A stretch of DNA of 6,756 bases, from assembly GCA_934667575.1 (NCBI GenBank), contig CAKUME010000060.1, positions 1 through 6,756 on the forward strand, read 5' to 3'. Every line of letters starts with the position of its first letter. Within the stretch, counting starts at the first letter, position 1. The translations under genes were made by a program, and so were the position numbers. The notes beneath the pieces are model-generated. The model was given only the letters and a program-made list of their open reading frames with translations, was not told the origin of the DNA and searched no databases. This document shows, piece by piece, positions 1 through 6,274 of the stretch. Source of the DNA: an uncultured Eubacteriales bacterium. Lineage in GTDB: Bacteria; Bacillota; Clostridia; Oscillospirales; Acutalibacteraceae.

Positions 1-826
1 CCAGAATCGGCACCGTGGTGATCACGATCAGCGCGTATTTAATCAGCTCCACATAGCGGGCCTGATCGCCGTCGTCCACACCGCTGATCATTTCGTTGAT
101 GGACACCGAATTGAGAATGTTGCGCATCACGAGCTGCAGCGGATATTTGGCGGGATCCTGCAAATAGATCGACGCTGCGAACCATTCGTTCCAGTGCCCC
201 ACCGCATAATAGAGGACCAGCACCACGATGGTGGGCACCGCCAGCGGAATGGCGATGCGCGTCATGATCGTGAAGTGGCGCGCGCCGTCGAGCTGCGCCG
301 ATTCCACCAGACTGGTGGGCACCGCCGCAAACGCGGTGCGCATGATAATCATATTATAGGTGCTCATCGCCCCGGGAATAATCAGCGCCCAAAGCGAATT
401 GTTCATTCCCAGCTGCTGCACGTTTAAGTAGCCGGGAATCATGCCGCCGCTGAAATACATGGTGAACACGATAAGCATGGTAATCGGCCGGTTGAGCATC
501 AGTCCTTTGCGCGAGAGCGTGTAGGCGGTCATAATGGTGATCGCCATGTTGACCGCGGTACCCACCACCATCACGAACAGCGTGTTGCGGCAGCCGCTCA
601 AAAACTGCGAATGGTGCAGCACCTTTACATAGCCGCCCACCGTGAACGGCTGCAGCGGCAGCAGCAGCAGCTTGCCGTAGCTGCGCGCGAGCGTGTCCGG
701 GTCGCTGAACGACGCCATCACACAGTAGTAGATCGGATAAAGCGTAATCACCACCAGCAGCAGCATAAAAACGGTGTTGCATGCCGTGAACACACGATAT
801 CCGGCAGATGTTTTAATTCTTGCCAT
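1..826 (-). CDS. Carbohydrate ABC transporter permease, LplC/YtcP type (3' end cut by window)
   Basis: Inner-membrane subunit of a sugar or oligosaccharide ABC importer. It would pair with the LplB-type permease encoded just upstream to form the translocation channel fed by the lipoprotein binding protein of the same operon. The visible 275 residues start MARIKTSAGY and show a first membrane helix at about 15-38 (VFMLLLVVITLYPIYY), further hydrophobic segments near 82-102, 114-130, 143-163 and 193-210, and the permease EAA loop at about 174-197 (VESAQLDGAR...IAIPLA), which contacts the ATPase. The sequence NPFTVGGY-like start of the channel domain (here QPFTVGGYVKVL, 59-70) and KYPLQLVMRNIL (227-238) are typical of the family. 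The start is fixed by a perfect AAGGAGG site 9 bases upstream. The family is usually about 290-300 residues, so only about 20 C-terminal residues are missing. The assignment to family is firm; the substrate is unknown, and pectin or other plant-glycan oligosaccharides are a guess from characterised relatives. Confidence 0.93.
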   Translation of the reverse strand, partial: MARIKTSAGYRVFTACNTVFMLLLVVITLYPIYYCVMASFSDPDTLARSYGKLLLLPLQPFTVGGYVKVLHHSQFLSGCRNTLFVMVVGTAVNMAITIMTAYTLSRKGLMLNRPITMLIVFTMYFSGGMIPGYLNVQQLGMNNSLWALIIPGAMSTYNMIIMRTAFAAVPTSLVESAQLDGARHFTIMTRIAIPLAVPTIVVLVLYYAVGHWNEWFAASIYLQDPAKYPLQLVMRNILNSVSINEMISGVDDGDQARYVELIKYALIVITTVPIL

Positions 827-832
827 TTTGTG

Positions 833-842
833 CACCTCCTTA
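833..842 (-). promoter_or_regulatory. Ribosome binding site of the LplC-type permease, overlapping the preceding stop codon
   Basis: Read on the minus strand, the sequence is TAAGGAGGTG: the TAA stop codon of the upstream permease is the first part of a full-length Shine-Dalgarno sequence. Only 13 bases separate the stop codon from the next ATG. This arrangement suggests translational coupling of the two permeases, which are needed in equal amounts. It also decides the start of the second permease at 826. Confidence 0.85.
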
Positions 843-1796
843 CCACAAACTCACTTCGCTCACCTTGCGGCTAATGCGGTTGAACGTGTACACGACGGCG
901 AAGTTCACCACGGAATTGAACAATCCCACTGCGGTGCTGTAGCTCCACTCGCCGCTGCCAATGCCTTTGCGGTAAACGAACGTGGAAATGACATCGGCCG
1001 TTTCATAAATCGATTCATTATAAAGCAGCATCACTTTTTCGTAGCCTACGTTCATAATGCCGCCCATGCGCAGGATCAGTGTGATAATGATCGTTCCCAA
1101 AATGCCGGGGATGGTCACATGCAGCGTTTGCTGCCAGCGATTGGCGCCGTCGATGGTCGCCGCTTCATACAATCCGGGGTCGATGGCGGTGAGCGCCGAC
1201 AGATAGAGGATCGAATCCCAGCCGAAGCCCTGCCAGATGCTCGACAGCACATAAATCGGAACAAAATACTGCTTTTCGCTCAGCAGGCTCACCGGCTCAA
1301 AACCGAATTTGGCCATCAGCTGCACGATGAGGCCGGTGTCGGAGGTGAAAATTTTAATGAGCGAGCACAGCACCACCAGCGACACAAAGTGCGGCATATA
1401 GGTAATGGTTTGCACCACGCGCTTGAACGGGTTGCAGCGCACCTCGTTGAGCAGCAGCGCGAAAATGATCGGGGCGGGAAAACCGAAAATCAGCGAGGTG
1501 ATGCTGACGGTGAGCGTGTTGCGCAGCAGGCGGCCGAAGTAGTACGATTTGAAAAACATGGTGAAGTGCTTCAGGCCCACCCACGGGCTGGCCACAAAGC
1601 CTTTGCCCGGGGAATAGTTGCGGAACGCAATGATAATGCCGTACATGGGCTTATAGCAAAACAGCGCATAGAACAAAATCGCGGGAATCAGCAGCAGGTA
1701 GGCGTCCCAGTTCTTTTGCAAGTCGCGCCCCAGCCGCGCGCCGTAGGTCAACTTTTTTGCTCTTGCTGCGCGAACCGTTTCGGTTTGAGCTGCCAT
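840..1796 (-). CDS. Carbohydrate ABC transporter permease, LplB type
   Basis: First membrane subunit of the sugar ABC importer, 318 residues from the preferred start, the usual length for LplB/YteP proteins. The N terminus is a basic cytoplasmic stretch (RAARAKKLTY, then RLGRDLQKNW), followed by a first helix (DAYLLLIPAILFYALFCYKP, 31-50) and the family hallmark MYGIIIAFRNYSPGKGF (51-67). Further membrane segments lie near 92-117, 134-150, 177-200, 231-250 and 288-305. The EAA loop is at about 210-232 (YEAATIDGANRW...TIPGI), matching the consensus EAAxIDGAxxxQxxxxxxxP closely. Two ATG codons lie six bases apart (1802 and 1796). I chose 1796 because its distance from the GGAG core (10 bases) matches the 9-base spacing of the other genes here, whereas 1802 leaves only 4. 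It forms an operon with the binding protein upstream and the LplC-type permease downstream. Family call firm, substrate unknown. Confidence 0.93.
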   Translation of the reverse strand: MAAQTETVRAARAKKLTYGARLGRDLQKNWDAYLLLIPAILFYALFCYKPMYGIIIAFRNYSPGKGFVASPWVGLKHFTMFFKSYYFGRLLRNTLTVSITSLIFGFPAPIIFALLLNEVRCNPFKRVVQTITYMPHFVSLVVLCSLIKIFTSDTGLIVQLMAKFGFEPVSLLSEKQYFVPIYVLSSIWQGFGWDSILYLSALTAIDPGLYEAATIDGANRWQQTLHVTIPGILGTIIITLILRMGGIMNVGYEKVMLLYNESIYETADVISTFVYRKGIGSGEWSYSTAVGLFNSVVNFAVVYTFNRISRKVSEVSLW

Positions 1797-1804
1797 GAAC
1801 ATAA

Positions 1805-1812
1805 CACTCCTT
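1805..1812 (-). promoter_or_regulatory. Ribosome binding site deciding the LplB-type permease start
   Basis: On the minus strand AAGGAGTG follows a run of eight A bases. Its GGAG core lies 4 bases before the ATG at 1802 and 10 bases before the ATG at 1796. The other genes in the window use 9 bases, so the second ATG is favoured. The A-rich, unstructured run directly after a very long hairpin (1841-1912) should keep the site open for ribosomes. Confidence 0.65.
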
Positions 1813-1840
1813 TTTTTTGAAATGGAATCGGGCGATTGCA

Positions 1841-1912
1841 TCATGCAACGCACACGCTTCGCCGCCGGAGCGGAACGGGGCGCTCGGGCGGCCAAGCGTA
1901 TGCGCTGAATGA
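1841..1912 (-). other. Very long intercistronic RNA hairpin between binding-protein and permease genes
   Basis: Bases 1881-1912 and 1841-1872 form two 32-nt arms around an 8-nt loop (1873-1880). On the plus strand 27 of 32 positions are complementary. Read as minus-strand RNA, which is the actual operon transcript, two of the five mismatches (1853/1900 and 1848/1905) become G-U pairs, giving 29 of 32 paired. The apical 19 bp are very G+C-rich with only two mismatches. No U-tract follows; about 30 bases later comes an A8 run and the permease ribosome binding site. By analogy with other binding-protein-dependent operons, I infer a role in mRNA processing or in 3'-end protection of the binding-protein message, giving more binding protein than permease. 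A mobile palindromic repeat is the main alternative. No flanking target duplication is visible. Confidence 0.75.
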
Positions 1913-1943
1913 ACAGCACATACGTTTTGTTTGGAGACAAAAT

Positions 1944-1976
1944 GCAGCGCGGCGGCAGAAGGTGCGGCCGCGCTGC
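1944..1976 (-). other. Stem-loop just after the binding-protein stop codon (possible partial terminator)
   Basis: A perfect 10-bp inverted repeat (GCAGCGCGGC at 1944-1953 and its complement at 1967-1976) with a 13-nt loop lies 29 bases after the TAA of the binding-protein gene. On the operon strand it is followed by ATTTTGT, a short and interrupted U-run. It could therefore act as a weak, leaky terminator or as a 3'-end stabilising hairpin. A strong terminator is unlikely, because the permease genes downstream have no clear promoter of their own in this gap. Confidence 0.6.
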
Positions 1977-2005
1977 GAAAAAAACGCACAAATGCGAAAG
2001 TGAAA

Positions 2006-3646
2006 TTACTTCGCGAGGTAGGCGTCGTAGGCTTCCTGCATGATCTGAATATAGGTTTCCATGCCCATGTCCTTGAGCGTTTTGTGGAAGTCTTCATACT
2101 CCGAGAGCGAACGCTTGCCGGTAATGAACAGGCTGAAATTTTCCGAAATGTAGGTGCCGATCTCGCTACCGATGCTCGAATATTCGTCGAGCTTATCTTC
2201 CGCAATGGTCAGCGACGGCAGCTTATACTTGGCCGCATCGGTGTCGGTCCACTGGAGCAGTGCATTATGCTGTTCCGGACGGCTCAAATACTGCCAGATG
2301 TACTCTTCGGACTGACCGAACGGGCCGCCGTCCCACGCCATGCAATACTGCGCAAGGCCCTGCTGCAACGAAAGCTTGTCGTTCTTCATTACCACATCGG
2401 TATACTTATGAGTGAAGTGCTCTTCGTTCGCCTTGTTCCAGCTCACGCCTTCGGTACCGAAGTTCCAGTAGACGCTGCCTTCGTCGGTGTAGCCGTAGTT
2501 GAGGAACTTGCACGCGGTTTCCACGTCCTTGCACTTACCGGAAATCGCCACTGCGTAGCCGTTGATCGGGTTATCGTATTGGCCGCCAACCGGCTTTTCG
2601 CCCTTCTTCTGCGACAGCGGACGCAGGCCGGTGAGCTTGAACGTGGTGTCGCCATTCTTTTCGGCCGAGGTCATCCAGTTGCCGATGCCGCTGCCGCTAG
2701 AGCCCTCGCTCAAGCCGCTCTCGCCATTGAGCATGTTCGCATTGACGGTTGCGCCATCCACCGTGGTCACATTCTTGTCGAGCAGGTTTTCGGCGTACAG
2801 ATCGCTCATGTAGGCAATGTAGTCTTTGTAGTTTTCTTCATATGCGCCGTAGTGCACCTTGCCGTCGCTGCCCAGATAGAAGTTCGTGCTCGGCAGGCCG
2901 AAGCCGCCCGCGATCAAACCAAAGCTATCCCACCAAACAAGAGAATCCAAGCCGATTTCAAACGGCGCGCTGGCATTCTTCTGGTCGCGGAACGCAACGA
3001 GCACATTTTTGAGCTCCTCCGGCGTTTCCGGCATATCCAGCTTCAGATCGTCCATCCAGTCCTGGCGGATGATCAGACCGGCCGAGGTTTGCAGTTTTTC
3101 GCTGGTGCGCACAAAATTGAACCCATAAAACTTGCCATCCGGCGTGGTGGCCTGTTTGCGCCAAGTGTCGTTGGAGGTGATAAACGCCTTATAGTCCGGC
3201 GCATATTGATCCATGTAGTCGTCCACCGCAGTGATCACACCGTCCGAAATGGCCTTGGCCGCGCCGCCGTTATAGTCGGCGTTCCATGGGTCATACATCA
3301 TATCCGGCAGATTGCTGGACGCCCAAACCGTGGCCCATTCGGTGGGGTGACTGATTTCGAGCGTGACGCCGGTGTTCTTTTCCAGATTCGTGATAAAGGG
3401 CGTGTGCTTCCAGTCGGTGCCGCCCGCCGTAACGGCGGCCATTTCCTTCCACGCCAGGCTGAGCGTTTTGCCGCCCTCGAGCGGATATGTAATTTTGGTT
3501 TCCTCCGCCTGCGACGGGGCTGCGCTCGCGGCGCTGCCCGTGTCTGCTTTGGACGAGGTGCCCGTGGAGGACGCCTTGCCGCCGCTGCACGCGGTGAGCG
3601 AGGCGAGCATCAGCGCAGAGAGGATCAGCGCAAGTGCTTTCTTCAT
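2006..3646 (-). CDS. Extracellular solute-binding lipoprotein, LplA/YtcQ type (carbohydrate ABC importer)
   Basis: Captures a sugar or oligosaccharide outside the cell and delivers it to the two permeases encoded downstream. The 546-residue product begins with a type II signal peptide: MKK, a hydrophobic core at 4-17 and the lipobox LTAC with the lipidated cysteine at residue 20. A low-complexity Gly/Ser/Thr/Ala/Lys linker follows (21-50), typical of Gram-positive membrane-tethered binding proteins. Family features include GLIIRQDWMDDLKLDMPETPEEL (190-212), the SGxxxxVETACKFLNYGYTDEG helix region (369-390), the aromatic ground around YWNFGTEGVSW (393-403), and the conserved tail FITGKRSLSEYEDF...LKDMGMETYIQIMQEAYDAY (507-543). 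The length fits the LplA/YtcQ group (about 500-560). The start is fixed by the signal peptide. The ribosome site is modest (AGGA, 9 bases upstream). The gene is transcribed first in the operon, divergent from an AraC-type regulator. The role is firm, the ligand unknown. Confidence 0.95.
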   Translation of the reverse strand: MKKALALILSALMLASLTACSGGKASSTGTSSKADTGSAASAAPSQAEETKITYPLEGGKTLSLAWKEMAAVTAGGTDWKHTPFITNLEKNTGVTLEISHPTEWATVWASSNLPDMMYDPWNADYNGGAAKAISDGVITAVDDYMDQYAPDYKAFITSNDTWRKQATTPDGKFYGFNFVRTSEKLQTSAGLIIRQDWMDDLKLDMPETPEELKNVLVAFRDQKNASAPFEIGLDSLVWWDSFGLIAGGFGLPSTNFYLGSDGKVHYGAYEENYKDYIAYMSDLYAENLLDKNVTTVDGATVNANMLNGESGLSEGSSGSGIGNWMTSAEKNGDTTFKLTGLRPLSQKKGEKPVGGQYDNPINGYAVAISGKCKDVETACKFLNYGYTDEGSVYWNFGTEGVSWNKANEEHFTHKYTDVVMKNDKLSLQQGLAQYCMAWDGGPFGQSEEYIWQYLSRPEQHNALLQWTDTDAAKYKLPSLTIAEDKLDEYSSIGSEIGTYISENFSLFITGKRSLSEYEDFHKTLKDMGMETYIQIMQEAYDAYLAK

Positions 3647-3699
3647 AGCTAAGGTTCCTGCCTTTCGTTTTTTGTTTGGTTTTGTGAAGGCTGTTGGAT

Positions 3700-3797
3700 T
3701 CGCATTCCGCAGAGCGCCCGCCGTCTCGAGCCGGTTCGGTGCTTTGCTGCATTCAGCATACCACACCGCGCGCCCATTGTCCAGCACCGGAATGCGA
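3700..3797. repeat. 10-bp inverted repeat bracketing the operon promoter
   Basis: TCGCATTCCG at 3700-3709 is repeated in inverted form as CGGAATGCGA at 3788-3797. The two arms flank the operon's -10 and -35 boxes almost symmetrically: one lies about 40-50 bases into the leader, the other just upstream of -35. The upstream arm overlaps the 14-bp element at 3791-3804. This may be a pair of operator half-sites able to support a repression loop, or simply a chance match in G+C-rich DNA. No protein binding can be shown from sequence. Confidence 0.4.
3755..3783 (-). promoter_or_regulatory. Promoter of the binding-protein/permease operon
   Basis: On the minus strand, TGGACA (3783-3778) and TATGCT (3760-3755) are separated by exactly 17 bases. 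The -10 box is preceded by TGG, the TGn extension of an extended -10. This is a plausible sigma-A promoter, with transcription starting near 3748 and a leader of about 100 bases before the ATG at 3646. The -35 box itself sits in GGACAAT, a partial copy of the GGACAAAA boxes found further upstream, so an activator bound there would be well placed to touch RNA polymerase. Confidence 0.65.
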
Positions 3798-3804
3798 TTT
3801 TGTC
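3791..3804 (-). promoter_or_regulatory. Putative operator box A (GACAAAATCGCATT)
   Basis: Read on the minus strand, this 14-mer matches the element at 3905-3918 on the plus strand at 13 of 14 positions. It ends 8 bases upstream of the operon's -35 box (3778-3783), a typical position for an AraC-family activator site. I infer it is a binding site of the divergently encoded regulator, based on position and repetition only. Confidence 0.5.
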
Positions 3805-3827
3805 GGGCAAAAACGGACGGCGGCGGC

Positions 3828-3857
3828 ATTTTGTCCGCTTTTGTCCGGCGGAGTCCG
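3828..3857. repeat. Three tandem decamers with GTCCG every 10 bp
   Basis: ATTTTGTCCG (3828-3837), CTTTTGTCCG (3838-3847) and GCGGAGTCCG (3848-3857) sit head to tail. The GTCCG ends therefore recur at exactly 10-bp intervals, on the same face of the helix. The first two units differ in one base; the third keeps only the GTCCG end plus a G. Box A repeats TTTTGTC 31 bp away, about three helical turns. The array lies between the two divergent promoters, upstream of both -35 boxes, as expected for activator sites. An AraC-type domain with two helix-turn-helices contacting successive major grooves would fit a 10-bp repeat. Confidence 0.55.
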
Positions 3858-3866
3858 AAAAGACAA

Positions 3867-3895
3867 TTGCCTTTTGGCGTGCGTTCTGCTATGAT
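3867..3895 (+). promoter_or_regulatory. Promoter of the AraC-type regulator gene
   Basis: TTGCCT (3867-3872) and TATGAT (3890-3895) are separated by 17 bases, and TGC precedes the -10 box, giving an extended -10. Transcription would start near 3902, leaving a leader of about 46 bases that contains the inverted copy of the operator-like element (3905-3918) and a GGAGG site 8 bases before the ATG. Confidence 0.7.
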
Positions 3896-3904
3896 ATATA
3901 AAAG

Positions 3905-3918
3905 GACAAAATCGGATT
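3905..3918 (+). promoter_or_regulatory. Putative operator box D (GACAAAATCGGATT) in the regulator leader
   Basis: This 14-mer is the inverted partner of box A and differs from it in one base. It lies a few bases downstream of the expected transcription start of the regulator gene, where a bound protein would block transcription, so negative autoregulation is the simplest hypothesis. Part of it also forms a 6-bp hairpin in the leader RNA (TCGGAT at 3912-3917 with ATCCGA at 3925-3930), which is an alternative reason for conservation of the sequence. Confidence 0.45.
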
Positions 3919-3947
3919 GGTTCCATCCGAAAACGGAGGAAAAGCGA

Positions 3948-6239
3948 ATGCAAAAGCTCAAATCGACCCAAACCATTTTGCTGCGGTGGATCGCCGCCTA
4001 TTTGATGGTGCTGCTCATTCCGTTCGGCGGCTTTGTGTATAGCTCCACGCGCACCACCACCATGCTGCGGCAGCAAGCCTCCGATGCCAGCCAAGTCGCG
4101 CTCGGTTCGCTCAAAAATGAGCTCGACACCCAGTTCACCGCCATGGCCAACATTTACACCATGCTGATGCGCAACGAATACTTTTCCAAAACGCTTTATG
4201 CTTCCGAATTGGATATCACCTTTCGCGTGGAATATGCGCAAAATATGATCCGCGCGCTGAATCAGTGCGTTGCTTCATCGGGCAGCGACTTGGGCGTGAC
4301 CATTTATTACACGGATAAACAATATATGATCACCAACAAAAGCGCCTATGATCTGAGCTCGGAATATTATGTGCAGCAAATGGCCGGGTCGAAGCTCAGC
4401 CTGTCGGAATGGAGCGCCATGCTGAGCCGGCCCTATGGGCCGTTTGAATATTTTATCTCGCCCGAATTTCGGCTCGACAGCCACGAGCAATGCATTGTGA
4501 TGGCCACCTCGCTGCGGCTGGGGCGCGAACGGGTGAACCTGTTTGTCACGCTGCCGCTGCGCGAGCTGAGCGTGTTCCACAACCAGCTCACCGACCGCTA
4601 TCTGCTGCTCACCGAGCCCGACGGCTCGGCCGCCGCCGCGTTCGCCGAAAACCCGCCCGTGACCGCCGTGAGCCCCACCCTCACCTCCGGCACGCTGGTT
4701 TCCGGCGCCGACGGCCGCCGCTATATTTGCGACACCGTGCAGTCCGACGTGTCGGCTTGGCGCTACACGCTCGTGACCTCCGAAAAACGCTACTGGTCGC
4801 AGCTGCGCGCGCAGCACACGGTCATGCTGGTCACGGCGCTGGTCGCGCTGGGGCTGGGGCTGGCGGTGGCGGCATTTTTCCTGCGCGCCAACTATCGCCC
4901 GGTTGAAAAAATCATGAAGCAGCTCAACACCCAGCAGCCGCATCGCAACGAATTTGAGCTGATCGACCAGAGCCTGCGCAGCCTGACCGCCGAGCGCCGC
5001 TCGCTGCACCGCACGCTCGAGGAACAGCAGCGCGAGCAATATCTGCTCAGCCTGTTGCGCGGGCGCAAAATGCCGCTGCCCGGCTGCGAATTCAACGCGC
5101 AGTTTCACATTGCCAAGCCGGACGAGCAGCTCTCACTGGTGGTGTTTTCGGTGGGTGTGAACGAAGAAACGCGGCTCGCCTACCGCAGCGAACAGGAATA
5201 TGAAAGCATGAATTTTTATGCGCTCAACAACGTGTTTTCGGAGCTGATGTCCGATTACAGCTACTATCGGCTCGAGGATGGGCGGCTGTTGATTTATTTG
5301 CTGCACCTGACCCCGGCACAGCTCACGCGCTGGCGAGAAGAAAATATGAAGCTGCTGCGCCGCATCTGCGACCTGTTCGATCAGAGCCTGCGGGTGCCGG
5401 TGTCGGCGGCGCTCAGCGGCGAAACCGCCGATCTGGACCAGTTGGGCACGCTGTATCGCGATTCGAGCGATGCGCTCGACTACCAGGCCACCATTGGCGG
5501 CAGCGGCGTGGTGCTCGTGTCGGATTATCTGGCTCAAACCGCCAATGAGCTGCCCAAGGGGCACTATGCCGCGTCGCTTTCCGCCGCCATTGCCGCAGGC
5601 AATTCGGCCGATGCCCAGCGCATTGTGGATGAGCTGTTCGCCGAATACCGGCAAAACACCGCCATTACCTTTCCGGTGTTTCGCATTCGCGTCACGGAGC
5701 TGCTCTATGCGCTGCTCGACACTTACTACGAGCTGATCTCCGACCCCGACCCGCGCCAGCGGCTGGTGCTGCGCATGGAGCAGGTGATCGCCGCCCACGA
5801 CGAGCACACGCTTTATGAATCGCTTTGTGACCTGCTGCGTTTTGCCTGCGCGAGCACCAAGCTCGCCGCGGCAGGCGTGAACGGCCACTTGGTGAACGAA
5901 GTGTGCGCGTTTGTGCGGGCGCACCACACGGATAATAATCTGAACATTGCCGCGATCGCCGACGAATTCGGCCGCAACCCGCAGAGCCTGAGCCGCATTT
6001 TTCACACGCAGATGCAAAAGGGTCTGCTCGACTACATCAATGAGGCGCGCGTGGAGCACGCCAAAACGCTGCTTGCCGACCCGCGCCTGAGCATGGAGGA
6101 AGTGGCCGAAGCCGTGGGCTTTTCGTGCGTGCGCACATTCCGGCGGGCGTTTTCGCGCTTTGTGGGCATGTCGCCGAGCGAATTTCACCCCATCGACCCG
6201 GCCGACACCCCCGCAGGCACAGGCGGGCAGGCAGAATAA
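3948..6239 (+). CDS. Membrane-bound AraC-family transcriptional regulator, YesS/YtdP type
   Basis: A one-component transmembrane regulator of 763 residues, the length of Bacillus YesS and YtdP, which sit beside similar sugar ABC operons. Order of parts: membrane helix 1 at about 11-31 (LLRWIAAYLMVLLIPFGGFV); an extracellular sensor region about 32-288 whose start (SLKNELDTQFTAMANIYTML) resembles the helical lead-in of Cache-type sensors; membrane helix 2 at about 291-312 (MLVTALVALGLGLAVAAFF); a cytoplasmic linker about 313-640 with a charged, coiled-coil-like start (340-366); and an AraC DNA-binding domain about 645-747. Helix-turn-helix 1 is around 668-686 (IAAIADEFGRNPQSLSRIF), the bridge YINEARVEHAKTLL is at 696-709, and helix-turn-helix 2 is around 716-735 (MEEVAEAVGFSCVRTFRRAF), followed by GMSPSEF. 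The start has a GGAGG site at 3935-3939. It is divergent from the transporter operon and probably activates it on sensing the sugar or the loaded binding protein. The short Pro/Gly/Ala-rich tail after the domain is unusual. Confidence 0.93.
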   Translation: MQKLKSTQTILLRWIAAYLMVLLIPFGGFVYSSTRTTTMLRQQASDASQVALGSLKNELDTQFTAMANIYTMLMRNEYFSKTLYASELDITFRVEYAQNMIRALNQCVASSGSDLGVTIYYTDKQYMITNKSAYDLSSEYYVQQMAGSKLSLSEWSAMLSRPYGPFEYFISPEFRLDSHEQCIVMATSLRLGRERVNLFVTLPLRELSVFHNQLTDRYLLLTEPDGSAAAAFAENPPVTAVSPTLTSGTLVSGADGRRYICDTVQSDVSAWRYTLVTSEKRYWSQLRAQHTVMLVTALVALGLGLAVAAFFLRANYRPVEKIMKQLNTQQPHRNEFELIDQSLRSLTAERRSLHRTLEEQQREQYLLSLLRGRKMPLPGCEFNAQFHIAKPDEQLSLVVFSVGVNEETRLAYRSEQEYESMNFYALNNVFSELMSDYSYYRLEDGRLLIYLLHLTPAQLTRWREENMKLLRRICDLFDQSLRVPVSAALSGETADLDQLGTLYRDSSDALDYQATIGGSGVVLVSDYLAQTANELPKGHYAASLSAAIAAGNSADAQRIVDELFAEYRQNTAITFPVFRIRVTELLYALLDTYYELISDPDPRQRLVLRMEQVIAAHDEHTLYESLCDLLRFACASTKLAAAGVNGHLVNEVCAFVRAHHTDNNLNIAAIADEFGRNPQSLSRIFHTQMQKGLLDYINEARVEHAKTLLADPRLSMEEVAEAVGFSCVRTFRRAFSRFVGMSPSEFHPIDPADTPAGTGGQAE

Positions 6240-6274
6240 CGCCGCTTACCGCTTGCGCCAGCTGCTCGGCGCAG

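Noticed and set aside
774..1820. Open frame of 348 codons on the plus strand, antisense to the LplB-type permease
   Set aside because: His-, Gln- and Asn-rich composition without family motifs; a shadow of the permease, whose EAA loop and membrane helices are clear.
1836..1848. 13-bp palindrome TTGCATCATGCAA near the base of the long hairpin
   Set aside because: Six-base arms around one base are expected about once by chance in a window this size, and it overlaps the base of the longer hairpin, which explains the region better.
1797..1991. N-terminal extension of the LplB-type permease through the intercistronic gap
   Set aside because: It would run through both stem-loops, lacks family similarity and makes the protein about 65 residues too long; a ribosome site exists at 1805-1812.
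1931..3652. Long open frame of 573 codons on the plus strand, antisense to the binding-protein gene
   Set aside because: The opposite frame encodes a clear lipoprotein with signal peptide and family motifs. The plus-strand product has no recognisable domain and is what G+C-rich codon use produces on the complementary strand.
3363..3947. Upstream in-frame extension of the regulator gene by 195 codons
   Set aside because: It overlaps the binding-protein gene antisense and crosses both promoters. The ATG at 3948 has a GGAGG site and begins with the expected short basic stretch before membrane helix 1.
4275..5108. Minus-strand open frame of 277 codons inside the regulator gene, with another at 5133-6188
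   Set aside because: Both are Gln/His/Arg-rich without motifs and lie fully antisense to a well-supported regulator.
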